A stretch of 64,000 nt of DNA, from positions 248,001 through 312,000 of the forward strand of contig CAJVGD010000042.1 of the NCBI GenBank assembly GCA_910890315.1. Direction: 5' to 3'. This stretch comes from Serendipita indica DSM 11827. Its lineage: Eukaryota > Basidiomycota > Agaricomycetes > Sebacinales > Serendipitaceae. The translations under genes and the position numbers were made by a program. Within the stretch, counting starts at the first letter, position 1; each line of letters opens with the position of its first letter. This document shows positions 10,786-21,579 of the stretch, piece after piece. Under the pieces are notes generated by a model. The model saw nothing but the letters and a program-made list of their open reading frames with translations. It was not told where the DNA came from and did not search any database.

Positions 10786-11568
10786 TTGCCTGTACTCATA
10801 GACCCGAGGCGAAATGATTGGAGTACACTCGAGTCTCTAAAGGGCTATTTTCGCCTTTCCTCTTTCGCTCTGCCACCCGAGTGCATTACGCCAGCGCCCG
10901 ACGCCTTAGGCGACGACTCGTCCGAGTGGCTGATCTACTGTCTGTTGGCTCTCCTGATCCACCTCATCATTTTGATCGCCACCTTTAGGCGTGCAGGTAT
11001 GCCCCCTGTCCCCGTACGGCCACAGGTATGCACCCAACGACCATGCGCGAGGTGTGCTGCTTGCTTACGAACATCACAGGAGAAACCTCAGCCAACAAGT
11101 TCTGCACTCAAGGACTCCATGTCGGAAGAGTTGATTGGCGAAGTTGACCTCTTGCAGCAATCGCTAGCTCGATTCCCCCCTGCGTCTACTCCAATTACTC
11201 AAGATGATGATGCACGGCACACCTCTCTTTCACGATGGCTTGACTTCACACAGGATACAAACGGGCCTTCTTTCCAACGTCCGAATAGGATTGGCCACTC
11301 TCTTCCATCGTCCTCATCCCATCCGATCAGATTACACGATGCTTCTCCATTGTATCGATCCAACATCGCGCGCAACCAGGCATATGGCAACCCGACAACA
11401 CATACAGAGACCCAACGTGCCTCTTTACCACGGCAGCTGGTCTTGGTGAGACATAGGGACAGAGCGCACTCTGATGAGAGTAATTATTCCAATTTGTCGT
11501 CTCCATTCGGTATCCTCCCTTCCCAACTTGCCTCTCCATCTGTTGGACCAGTAATTATCGAGGACTGA
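10786..11568 (+). CDS. Hypothetical single-pass membrane protein, 5' end unresolved
   Basis: The frame is open from 10735 to the stop at 11568 but has no ATG near its beginning, so the first exon is missing or lies upstream. An intron 11026-11079 (gtatgc to atcacag) keeps the frame. The protein has one strong membrane segment, WLIYCLLALLIHLIILIATF, followed by a basic stretch and a Ser/Pro/His-rich tail ending SVGPVIIED. The positive-inside pattern (RR just after the helix) suggests that the tail is cytosolic. I do not recognise a family. Confidence 0.5.
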   Translation: MPVLIDPRRNDWSTLESLKGYFRLSSFALPPECITPAPDALGDDSSEWLIYCLLALLIHLIILIATFRRAGMPPVPVRPQVCTQRPCARCAACLRTSQEKPQPTSSALKDSMSEELIGEVDLLQQSLARFPPASTPITQDDDARHTSLSRWLDFTQDTNGPSFQRPNRIGHSLPSSSSHPIRLHDASPLYRSNIARNQAYGNPTTHTETQRASLPRQLVLVRHRDRAHSDESNYSNLSSPFGILPSQLASPSVGPVIIED

Positions 11569-11589
11569 CCTCTCAAACTCGATGCGGTC

Positions 11590-13060
11590 CCACTCTATGA
11601 ACCCGTTGTGAACACCTTGTACATTCTATGGACATCAGAGCTGATTAATCTTGACCTCTGTGCACCTTCTCGATTAATGAACGAAATATGATTCAATCCT
11701 TTCACCAGAGCCGATGCGTCTATCTGGCTGATGATCATAGGCGCCGCCGTCGTACCTTCTGGAATGAGCGTTGCGGTGTACTCTGATGCGCATTAGGACG
11801 CAGATAACTGATTTCAAACCATAAGTCGTACATCTACAACGGTCACAGGCAGTCAAGGACACTCTGCCAGTGCGTTTCTCTTCCACTGCTCAGCTCAACA
11901 GCAAGTGAGAATAAATCTATTTTGCAGCCTTCTAATACGAACCCTGTACACGAACGAACGCTCCAAAAGCTTCAACACCGCTCCAAGCTCTTACGTCCTG
12001 ACGACGCTCAGCACGCAACTATTCAGGATCACTACTCAATGACTTTGTATGCTTCTTCCCGCTTTCCTATAACTCTTCATGCTTTGGTGACTCGATCTCA
12101 CCAATAGCCAACATATGCCCTTTGTTTCCAACCTGCCCAGCAGTCCTTTGTCGAGCCGCAAGGCGACCCATTTGCACACACAAGTTTCTAAAACATCGCT
12201 CCAGAGCCCAAATTTGTGGGAGAATATGCCCATGCCTTTTCCCAGCCGACATCTTCACAAGGCCGCTCGCCAAGCACCTCTTTACGCAGTTTTGCAAGAA
12301 GCTCGGTCTTCTTCCTCACCCTATACACCTCAGCAAATGGAAAGGCAGAGAGGCCCGAGCCATGGACCTGACGCGGCGGGGCGCCAAGATGAATCGGAGT
12401 AGACGAAACTGGTGGTACCCGTCATACGCAGATGACGCTATGGGTGCGGCGATTAGTGTTCCTGGAACGCGTCGCTCCATTCACACCTCACCGACTCCTT
12501 TTAGATAGCAAATGTATTTTGTTTCTCTGGAGCCCCTGCATAGGTCCTTCGGACCTGCAGAGGGGCTATATAAATACAGATTAAAAAAAACCCCATCTCT
12601 CAAACGTAAAGCAAGATCTAGTGAGGATGAAGATACCAAACACTCTAAGTGGTATTCAGACGGCAAAGGAGATAAATTTCAGCGAAGCTGGTGGTTCGAA
12701 GTGTGAGGGCATCTCCAGTCTCGAACTTGGGTTTGTTTGTATGATTATGGCGATATGATTGTGGCCATTATGTATGATTATTATGCGCCAGTTGAGGTCA
12801 ATGATGAGGACGTTTGTCATTATAATGAGCCAGATCAGGCATTGTATAAGGTGCCTTATCATGTATTCAGGATAATGAACTCTGATTATGATGTGCCTTA
12901 TAATGACCCTCATAAGGCAATTCAGGTCAAATCGCCTTGTGCCGTCTCTGGGCCAAGCCTTAGGCAGTCGAAAGGCATAGTTATGACCATGCAAGGTTTA
13001 GCGTCTACCCTGCAGTTTGTTCCCCAATTTCTGGTCAAAATTACGAGTATGTCTAACCTT
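11590..13060. other. Degenerate stretch with coding-like fragments
   Basis: Between 11920 and 12500 Pro/Ser/Gln-rich sequence can be read in alternating frames (for example QPAQQSFVEPQGDPFAHTSF), which looks like a decayed gene, family unknown. 12710-12960 is AT-rich and built from many gattat/ccttat-like words. No complete gene is supported. Confidence 0.35.
12531..12569. repeat. Near-perfect hairpin
   Basis: AGCCCCTGCATAGGTCC is followed by a TTC loop and GGACCTGCAGAGGGGCT, an almost complete inverted repeat of about 17 bp per arm. It sits before a TATAAA-like stretch. Origin unknown; it could be the end of a small element. Confidence 0.5.
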
Positions 13061-13092
13061 TAGTGGTACTGTGACATGACCATCTCGTCTAG

Positions 13093-13340
13093 TGCAGTGG
13101 TTAAACGAGGCTCTCAGCTCTTCCACTCGAGGTAAAGGTCTCGAGGAGCTCATCAAACGCACTGAAGACTTTGATATGTTCGTCCTCCAATCTCTCATAT
13201 TTCTCATCACCATGCTCGTGAGCGGCGTTCGCACAGGTGGACGTTGGATTTATGCCCTCGGCTATTCCACCACGCAGTGGTATATTCATGACGTTTGCGA
13301 CTTTGTTTCGTGCTCTTTTGAGGGCAACCTGTTGTTATGA
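13093..13340 (+). other. Short unassigned coding-like frame
   Basis: The frame reads WLNEALSSSTRGKGLEELIK then MFVLQSLIFLITMLVSGV, an amphipathic part and a hydrophobic segment, ending at 13340. It resembles the last exon of a membrane-associated protein, but the upstream exons are not found. Confidence 0.25.
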
Positions 13341-14499
13341 CTTGATAATCATGTAGTAGACAGTCATGTACATAGTCGGCCGTAGCCTCGGTTGGAGTCC
13401 CTGTTCCTTGGACTCCTCCCTCACCGAGCCACAGGTACCGTGTCTGTCTACATGCCCCCTGGACTCCTCCCTCACCGAGCTACGCAACCATGGATCTTGC
13501 GACGCCCATGCCACGGCGCACGTCGCAGACTACTTCAGAACAGCATTTTCAACACCTTCAATTGCTGATATACACCTGATTGCATGTAGGGCAGGTGAAG
13601 GCGTGATTGCGCAGAACAGCGCGGTGAACGAAGCCAAGGAGAACGAGTTTGGCCTCGATCACTGACGAGGAGTAGCGCACAATGGTTTCTGTACAATGGA
13701 TTCTCATATTTTCAATAGTTCTCATGAGAGTGAAAGCGATAATCGCATGGCCACTGCTGAACTGAGAGATTTGTCTATCAATTCGTTTCACAGTTCGGAG
13801 GCGGATTGACAACTTGTGGTGGCGGCATTGTACCTTATCCTCACCCATAGTCGGCATGAATTTATACGAGGGTCAAACTCCTTTCCCGGCTGCCCACGTT
13901 GAGAGGGGGAGTAATTGGTCGTTACCTCGCGAAGTCATCCATCATCATAGACAATGCGCGTTATGGACCACTGCTCATACTAAGTGTTCGACACGAGGAA
14001 TGAAAGACTCGCAATCTGCAGATCACTCCATCTGGGCACATTTGCGACCGCTAATGGAGTCATATATAGCTGATGAGTGTCCGCAGCTAGACCCCAAGAA
14101 TGGCAGTTATTTCATGGCACGCTCGCCATTACGTCTGTGGCCGCCAAAGAGAAGCGAGCAACGGTCAGACGGTTGCTCGATACGCAAAACTAGCTCTTGG
14201 GAGCTAAGCTCGATAAAAGGTCATGACGGAATGTAGGACATTGTCATCGGCTCATAGCCCCGGAAAGCGCGAGCGAAGAGATGCTTAGTGGGCTCAGTCG
14301 TTCATGGCAATGTCATGGCACAAGGGCCTTGAAGACAAAAGCCGTCTCATCTCATGATTAAATCAATATGATGATAAAGGCAAACATATATAAGCAAGGA
14401 GATAAAAGACTGGTCGTGGTCGGGTCCAAGATGCGTTGGTCAGAGGCTGGGACGCAGAGACGAAAATTTATAGGGATGGCTGGTATTCAAATTTCAAAG
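13341..14499. other. Gene-poor stretch
   Basis: It contains two copies of a 20-bp word, ggactcctccctcaccgagc, at 13410 and 13461, spaced 51 bp. A 140-codon frame at 13814-14236 has no protein-like signature. Nothing else is seen. Confidence 0.35.
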
Positions 14500-14747
14500 T
14501 GATGGAATGGATGCTTATCGTAGATAATCAATAAAGGGGTGCCTTGTCAATAACGAGGAGAGAAAGAGTACTGTAGACCAGATGGTGGGCGGAAGAATGC
14601 AAGAGAGGCGGAGATGAGTATTAGATTTAGGATTGTTTGTAATAGTCAAGTGCGTCGATGGCATAGAAGTCAAGATGAGTGAGTTATAGGTGCTCACTCG
14701 ACAGTCCAGACATCCGAGTGCCCGGTTAGCTTAATCGGTAGAGCGTG
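14500..14747. repeat. Right arm of the tRNA-linked inverted repeat
   Basis: Inverted copy of 9435-9735, without the extra 43-bp tandem unit. It stops inside the tRNA half-gene at 14747. Confidence 0.85.
14720..14747 (+). pseudogene. tRNA-Lys 5' half
   Basis: GCCCGGTTAGCTTAATCGGT AGAGCGTG-type sequence covers the acceptor 5' strand and D arm of tRNA-Lys with one change (C to T in the D loop). The anticodon arm onward is replaced by unrelated sequence. It cannot give a tRNA. Confidence 0.85.
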
Positions 14748-15129
14748 TTTAAGGCCTCTTATCCGCTCGTAGAGTATTCACAATCAAGGGCCACGCCTCT
14801 CCGATGTCATTCACTCAGATCACCAGGTAAATATAACGAGAAGCGGTATATACTCGCCATCTTCTATCGACAACGAGAGTTTGTTTCGACCTAGGGAGCC
14901 AAGGCGAAGAGAGGCAGAGCACCGACACGACAACCGTTACTCGTATGAGATGCAAAGAGCAGAGTGTAGATAGGGATAGGAGGGTCTGAAATAAAAGAGG
15001 GAGAGAGAGACGACAGAGGAGAGCGTCAAGCTGTTGTCATGCATTGCCGCGCATTTCGCAATAAGCCCACTAGACGTAAGTTAGAAAGAGACTGATTTCT
15101 ACAACAATGGTGCGTGCACCACCTCATCC

Positions 15130-16353
15130 TTAGAAGAGAGCAGTAGCACCAAACAAGAGCGCGGCACCGCCCGCGAGCCAAGTGTTGACGCCCGCACCGG
15201 CAAACGCAGCATTATACTGCGGCTCCGAGCCGACTGAAGCGGCAAGAATATCCCTGACGAGCTGGCCACCATTGCACGTCTTGAGCCTCTGCCAGAGCAG
15301 CTTGGCCGCTGAGGATTGGGCTACGCGTCAAACCGAGCGCATATGGCGTCACGTTTTCAAACGCAATGTACGCGCCGACGACTTCGGCCGTGCAGTGCGT
15401 GCACAATTCGGCGTCGGTCGTGTTGGTGGTCATGAAGAGGTAAGGGAGACCATCGTTGCGCATCTGGTCGCTTTGGCCGCCGAGTCCGCCCAACGTGAGC
15501 TGGCCAGAAGTGCTGTTGGTGTTGTCTTCGGGTCCACGTGCGACAATATATGGCTCGATGTAGCGCCGTGCGGGGGTGGTGGCAGAGCTTGAAGAAGCGC
15601 TTCCGCTCGCGGTGCCAGTAGCAGAAGCCGAAGTCGAGGTCGAGGGGGACATCTTGTTGACGCAAAACTTGCCGTCCGTATCTCGCGAGCAAATGGCATT
15701 CTTGAGCAGGACGAGGAGGTAGAGAACGTCATAGGTGTTGATGATATCCTTGTTGCCGTTGGTGCCATCGCCATTTGTACCGAGGAGATCGGCCTGGCAC
15801 TGCGTGTAGAATTCGGCGAGCTTCATGCGAATCTTGGACTCGTCGCAAGCGGTAAAGCTGGCGGGCAAATCTTATTCAGGGCAGCAGTGATGGCGGCAGC
15901 AGAAGTCGCATTGCCGCCATTGGCAGTGTTGCTTGGGTCAAAGTCGGATGTTGCGCCAATGAGGGCGTTGAGACAACCGCTGATGCCCTGGTCGTTGTTG
16001 AGGCTTTGGAGGAACGTCTGGCACTGGTTCGAAGGGGCAGACGACTAGAATCAATCGGGTTAGCATTTGCTTTCTCCTCCAAGTTGTATGAAAGGAGCGC
16101 CTCGGTCATCGGTTATGTGGACGGGGCGTCGGCGGTTGACAACGACGGGGTGTGTACAGCCGACAGCCCGCTTCCCATGTCGTTAAAGGTCGCAAGACGA
16201 GTAGAGCAGAGTATCAAGCAAATGGACGTCAAGGAAGATGGAATGAAACAGGAGGAAAAGGCGCAGAGCGGAAGAGCGCGGGGATTATTTACGTACCTGT
16301 GCCAAGACAGCGGTCGCAAGGGAGAGGAGCGCAAAGGCAGCGGACTTGATCAT
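15130..16353 (-). CDS. Secreted, probably GPI-anchored protein (two frame breaks)
   Basis: Start at 16353: MIKSAAFALLSLATAVLAQ is a clean signal peptide, followed by an intron. The mature part has Cys-rich segments (NQCQTFLQSLN, ACDESKIRMKLAEFYTQCQ, NAICSRDTDGKFCV, CTHCTAEVVGAYIAFENV, KTCNGGQLVRDILAAS), a Ser/Thr/Ala-rich linker, and a C-terminal hydrophobic tail (LAGGAALLFGATALF) ending at 15130, as expected of a GPI-anchor signal. The protein match continues across two places where the frame shifts by one base (near 15868 in a C run, and near 15320). Family: a fungal surface protein of unknown role. Whether the shifts are real is unresolved. Confidence 0.65.
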
Positions 16354-16797
16354 TTCAGAGTCTTTTACGAGTATAGGAGTTTGCAGGATTATGTTGTGCG
16401 GTTACAAGACCTGGTCGACGACGAGTAGTCTCTCAGGATTGTCAGAGCGAGGAGCCACGGAACGACGGCGGAGTTGAAAGAGCGTGAAGAACGTCTAGGA
16501 CGGTTCTAGGAGATTTCTGGAGATTATTGAGAGAATTCTCAACGAGACTTGCAAATGGGGCCCAAAGCGGTCAGGGTACAAGGCGCTGGTCGGACTCACC
16601 ACTTTCCGGTAACCACGACTTTTACCAATAATCATCTAATAACTAGGCCTGGAGTTTACCGTTCAAGCGTACATCACCCAAACTTATAAACTTCTGGGAC
16701 TTCGTTACACTTTCTTGCCGTCGGAAGAGGCCAGCCCTCGAATCTCCCGAGATTCCCAGGTTCTTCGACCTACCAAGCTTGGTCCCAATCACCATCC

Positions 16798-19653
16798 ATG
16801 CCGACACAAACCACTCCTTTACAATCTTCTACTACGCGCAGGCGCACCAATAAACTCACTAAAAAGCCTCCCTCGTCACGAGGAGCAGGCAACGACAAAG
16901 GTTCAAACGCTTTTCTCTCGACCCCGCTAGGAAACTTGATATTTTGGCTCTCGAGTGTCATTCTAGTACTCGGTGCGCTGGCTTTGGTGCGTAGTTAATG
17001 CTCCGCTGGCTAAAAGCCTTGGAGCAGGCGTGCTTGTTATGAAATATCTGACACTACGTTGACAGGTACCAGGGCCTGTTCAAGATAGAATACTCGTTGC
17101 TATCGGAAACAAGGACGAACAGGCCGCAGGAGACTTTCCGACCAAGACGAAAATACAGACCGACCGTGCAAAGAGAGCGGCTATATACCGTGCGTTCGAG
17201 GTAACTATATTCACACTCTTAACCTTTCTGTACTGACAAACCAACTAGCATGCCTGGTTTGGCTACGGTGCGCGAAATGACGGCACCCGAATCGGTTTCT
17301 GACAATTATTTTACCAGAGAGGCACGCATTTGGTGCAGACGAATACCACCCGCTTTCCCAGACTGGCTCAAATCTCACCATGGCTGGGTCCGTCGGGTAC
17401 ACCGTCATTGACTCACTTTCGACAATGCTCCTCTTTTCCCTTTCAGAAGATGGCGCCTCGATCGGACCGTCCTATAAACGTGCTCGAAAATGGCTCAAAG
17501 AGGAGCATACCTTTGACGTGGACGCAGACTACAACACATTCGAGCTCACCATTCGTCTACTCGGAGGATTACTCTCTGCGCATTGGGCAGAGTATGAAAT
17601 TGGGATCACGCCTGGCAGACGGAGCATCGACGACGACGACGAAGAGGTCGACATTTCTCCAACAAACTTGGCCGGCGACGCGCAGTCTGTCCTACGAAAA
17701 GCAAGCAAGAGAGACCAAGAGGATGACTATGACCCTTCGGATATGCTCTACTTACACAAAGCAGTCGACTTGGCAGATCGACTGATGCATGCATTCGAAA
17801 CGCGCTCAGGTCTCCCTCTCTCGTACATCAACCTCAAGACCCGCAAGGCATCGAAAAGCGACCAAGAAAATGGGCTAGCATCCACTGCCGAGGTTGGCAC
17901 TCTACAGCTCGAGTTTAGGTGAGTTTACAATACGCGACGAAGCTCCATTCAGCAGTGCCCCAGGTACCTTTCGCATGTCTTGGCGAACCAACTCTATCAA
18001 ATTCCTCCGAATCAACTGAGCACTCTCGAAGTGCCGTCGTTCCTGAAAAACGAAGACGGTGAAATTCGCACAATAGACGAGCTGCGCTCGTATTGGAATG
18101 TCGTAGAGGGTGTCATCAAAGTCACAAAGGAAGGGACTATGGGCAGGCTACCTTCGGTGTTCATCAAGTGCGTACACTGACTAGAATTTAAAGTCTGCTA
18201 AAGCGCTCCTCTAGTCCGGATGATGGAGAGTTTATCATTTCGCCCATTCGACTGGGGTCGAGAGGCGACTCGTACTTTGAGTATCTACTGTAAGTGACTT
18301 TTGCCGGTTGTGCGTCGTCTAATCTACGTTGCAGGAAGCAATTTCTTCAGACAGTAAGGAGACAACTGCCCGTTTGAACAATTCTCACCGCATAACAGGA
18401 CAAACGAGAACCTGAATTGCTGAGGGTACGTTGAAGTCTGAAGATACTCGTCAAACTGAGATATAATGACAGCTATGGGATGATGCAATCGATCAAATAC
18501 ATACTACACTGGAAATGCGGACACCTCGTAGAAATCTGTTGTACATTGCGGAACTCAATCCAGAAAAAGACGACGACGGACAGATGTAGGCACAGCTTGC
18601 TCTGTCTTGACATTTCTTCTCATTCTCTTCAGCACATGGAGACGGGAACCAAAGCAAGACCATCTCGCGTGCTTCCTCGCCGGCTCGCTCATGCTCGGAG
18701 CGGCACATACCAGAGGGAAGAATGGAAAGGACGTTCCAATCGGTGGGCACTACTGAATTTATGAAACAATCTCCTGATAGACTCTAGCGAGCGTACCACC
18801 CAAGCTCGGGGAATTTGAAGATGGCGGGCGGGCAATGAGGGACTGGCGAATGGGCGAGGATATGCTCCGAGGATGCTACGAGACACACAAGACAAAAACG
18901 TGTGTTTGTTTTCTCGATCTTTTCGCGTCTCAATCTGATTCGTCCTAGTGGGCTTGCGCCGGAAATCATTCATTTCCGTACAAAGACGGAGCCGCAGTGG
19001 ATTACGGATAAAGCCGAGGGAGAGTGGTACATCCGTGGTGCTCCGTACGTCTTGACTTGAGTCGTCTGGTTTGGCTTGACGTGACCTTGTTAGACCGCCG
19101 GCACCTCCCCCAATCGATGCCCGCTATATTCTACGGTCAGTAATGTCTGTTTCCCATCTCCTACTCACTTTCTGCAGACCGGAGATTATCGAATCCATCT
19201 TCATTGCCTATCGTCTGACGGCCGACCCAAAGTATCGAAGATGGGGTTGGCAAATCTTCGAGTCTATCGAAGAGCATTGTATGATTCCTACAGGAGGATA
19301 CGCGGGCGTGAAGAATGTTGACCATCTCCCCGTCGAACACGAAGACAAGATGGAGACATTTTTCCTCGTACGTATTGCCTTGCGCCAATGTGATAAACGT
19401 GTTCTTATTTTGGAATTTGCAGAGCGAGACGTTAAAGTACCTCTACCTCTTGTTCTCGGACGATTCGGTTCTCCCACTAGAAGGTGAGCACTCTTCAAAT
19501 TTACGTAGTATCACGCTGAAGAGGGAATGGCAGACATTGTCTTTAATACAGAGGTATGGTTTCATGTTCATAAATCAGAGAAACGCTTCATACGGTCGGT
19601 AGGCACATCCATTCCCTCGTTTCGTTCCGGATTGGGACACCGCATTCATGTAA
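16798..19653 (+). CDS. GH47 alpha-1,2-mannosidase
   Basis: Seventeen exons join in frame to 687 residues (16798-16986, 17066-17200, 17249-17267, 17318-17918, 17964-18167, 18215-18289, 18335-18353, 18399-18425, 18473-18585, 18633-18742, 18788-18899, 18949-19044, 19094-19135, 19178-19367, 19423-19483, 19534-19553, 19603-19653). It trims mannose from N-glycans in the ER/Golgi. Residues about 41-62 form a type II membrane anchor (NLIFWLSSVILVLGALAL). Family motifs: GYTVIDSLSTM, FELTIRLLGG (acid Glu), LGSRGDSYFEYLL, DHLACFLAGS and RGCYETH (conserved Cys pair), GLAPEI, RPEIIESIF, and C-terminal FNTEAHP (Ca-binding Thr). Four exons are 19-27 nt. The key residues are present, so it should be active. 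Confidence 0.9.
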
Positions 19654-19757
19654 TTATCTCGAGCAATATCTACCGGAGGCTTATGGCTTTGTTTGCAAAG
19701 AAAGTAAAAAAAAAGAAACGCTTTGAGGATGGGAAGGAGAACCTTGGAGCAAAAATT

Positions 19758-19828
19758 GCCGACTACCCGAGTCGAACGAGTCATCTTCCCATTACGAGTG
19801 GGACGCCTTACCGCTTAGCCAAGTCGGC
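19758..19828 (-). tRNA. tRNA-Thr (CGT)
   Basis: Minus strand: acceptor GCCGACT/AGTCGGC, D arm GGCTAAGCGGTAAGGC, anticodon stem TCCCA/TGGGA around CTCGTAA (anticodon CGT), T arm ACTCG TTCGACT CGGGT. No intron. It lies about 105 bp past the end of the GH47 gene. Confidence 0.85.
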
Positions 19829-19969
19829 AACGTTCCTGGTCAAGACCAAAATGCAAATATAATCATTTTATTATACTTGTTCACATTATAAGAAAGCTCT
19901 CGAGCTCCATCCATTCTAACATCTGGATTCTAGATCATGGTGTAGTGAGCAAATGCGTGTCTGTATCTA

Positions 19970-20225
19970 ACTACACGCACCATGCGTGATGTAACTACCC
20001 AAGCTTTTGGCCACTACGACCTGCCAGGCGCGTCTATATTGCTGGTCTCATTCCTTTTTGATATGAGCGGTAATGTCCTTCTCAGAGGTGTACATTGCAG
20101 TGACTGAACGCGCAATGTCGAAAATGCGTTGTTGCATCTCCTCATGTCGGCTGGGCGTAGCGATGCCTGCTCGACTGGATTGGGATCCATGTTTTATGCT
20201 CTCTGATTTACGCTTGAAGAGGTAA
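19970..20225 (-). pseudogene. Dynein light chain LC8 paralog, broken
   Basis: The minus strand reads RHEEMQQRIFDIARSVTAMY, EKDITAHIKKE, a TGA near 20048, then WQVVVAKSLGSYITHG, collinear with the intact LC8 gene next door (EDMQHQVV.., [31 protein letters not shown]). The second exon (ETKHFIYFY) is not found after the donor-like GTGCGT. It is a tandem duplicate in decay, much diverged from its neighbour. Confidence 0.65.
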
Positions 20226-20421
20226 GGAGCAAGTTGCAGTGCGAAGCTTGTCCGGTTTGCGCGTGTTTCAAGATACTTCTTAGATGTTTGTGCATGATCC
20301 GGTGTAGAAAGGATGGAATTTGCAGAGTAGCTAGCTGGTTACTCGAAGGGCTGAATCTACTGTCTACTGTACTCCGTATTATAGAGTCGTATGGGAAGAG
20401 CGGAGACTGTGAATGCGGGGA

Positions 20422-20805
20422 TTATGATTTCCAGATGAGAAAGGCAATGTTGGAGATGTAAAAGTAGATAAAGTGTTTTGTTTCTGCACCCGCTCGTGGT
20501 CAGCAAACGAGCAAAACGGAGCGTACAACTCGCGTACCGTGCGTGACATAGCTCCCAAAGTTTTTGCCAACGACGACGTGCCAGGTGGGCCCAAACTTTT
20601 TGTCGCACTCCTTTTTGATCTCTGCTGCGATATCCTTTTCGACCGTAAACTTGTCGAGACCAGCGAGCGCAACGGCGACGACCTGGTGCTGCATGTCCTC
20701 GGCCATGTCCACATTTTTTATCACGGCCTTTTGTTCTCCACCAGTTCCGTGCAGCGAAGATGCCGATGGATCTACTGCCGTCGTTGTTGTTGCGGTGTCG
20801 GCCAT
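20422..20805 (-). CDS. DYN2: Dynein light chain LC8-type
   Basis: Two exons (20538-20805, 20422-20483) with a 54-bp intron join to 109 residues. LC8 is a dimeric hub that binds linear motifs in dynein intermediate chain and many other partners. After a 25-residue Thr/Ala/Ser-rich start ([17 protein letters not shown]) the fold follows: [75 protein letters not shown]. The intron splits the HE codon of the [11 protein letters not shown] strand. Family length is about 90; the extra N-terminus is a common fungal extension. An in-frame upstream stretch to 20910 exists, but the ATG at 20805 fits the family better. Confidence 0.9.
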
Positions 20806-20909
20806 TTCAAACGTGGTAGAAACTGGATGAAAGCTTGCCGCCTGCTGCCACCAATCGACATGACCATGAACAGCTAGCCGACGACGAAAGGAGAGGAAAT
20901 ACGAGGTCA

Positions 20910-21579
20910 AGTGCTAGAAGAACACGATACCGCATCGGGAATCGTTGCACAACTGCCGCGTTTGGGATCTCCGCCACGAGATGCACGCTAGACACGTCAA
21001 ATTATCTTAGAATGATGAATATTACTCGCTTCAGGCCGTGATTGATACTTGGTGTGGCCGTTGTCTCAGGTACGACGTCCAGGACCACGTCCTCCACCTA
21101 ATACGCGAATACAGGTCCATCCCGTGGTTTCTTCATACACCTTCGTATTACCCGGTGTCACAGTCAGGTCCCAACACACGAGACCATAGCCGAACATGGC
21201 CTCCAAACACCACATGGATTAGTTCGGAGGGACCATATGCAACGTTCGAAAGGAGGGTTTCCACTTTAGAACATGGGCAAGGGACTTATCAGAGCATTTG
21301 CACCACTTGGGCATGTCCGTTCGGGCATGCTAAGCCAATAAGCGAACCCAGCGACATTGTCAACGAAGCGTGATCCACACTCGCGTGGTATTCCTCTCCG
21401 CCCAGCCCAGATATCAGGGCTGCCTCTGTGGGTCTGGACAAATCTTCTAATTTGACCCCTTCCTCTTCCCTCCGTAATACCATCTCTCCTCCTTGACGAC
21501 TTTCGGCTCTTCGAGAGCTCGAAGCAAGTATAGTCAATCTTTTTCAGTCTCCACCTGGCGCATCGCAACAGCACCAGAT
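20910..21579. other. Intergenic
   Basis: Between the LC8 start and the DUF6533 gene start only overlapping short frames occur. No feature is supported; promoter sequences for both divergent genes are expected here. Confidence 0.35.

Noticed and set aside
13814-14236. 140-codon frame in the gene-poor stretch
   Set aside because: Composition is not protein-like, and no family, promoter or splice evidence.
9736-14499. Transposon or LTR element between the inverted arms
   Set aside because: No transposase, integrase, reverse transcriptase or capsid-like reading is seen, and no target-site duplication can be defined.
14720-14747. Second functional tRNA-Lys
   Set aside because: Only the acceptor 5' strand and D arm are present; anticodon and T arms are missing.
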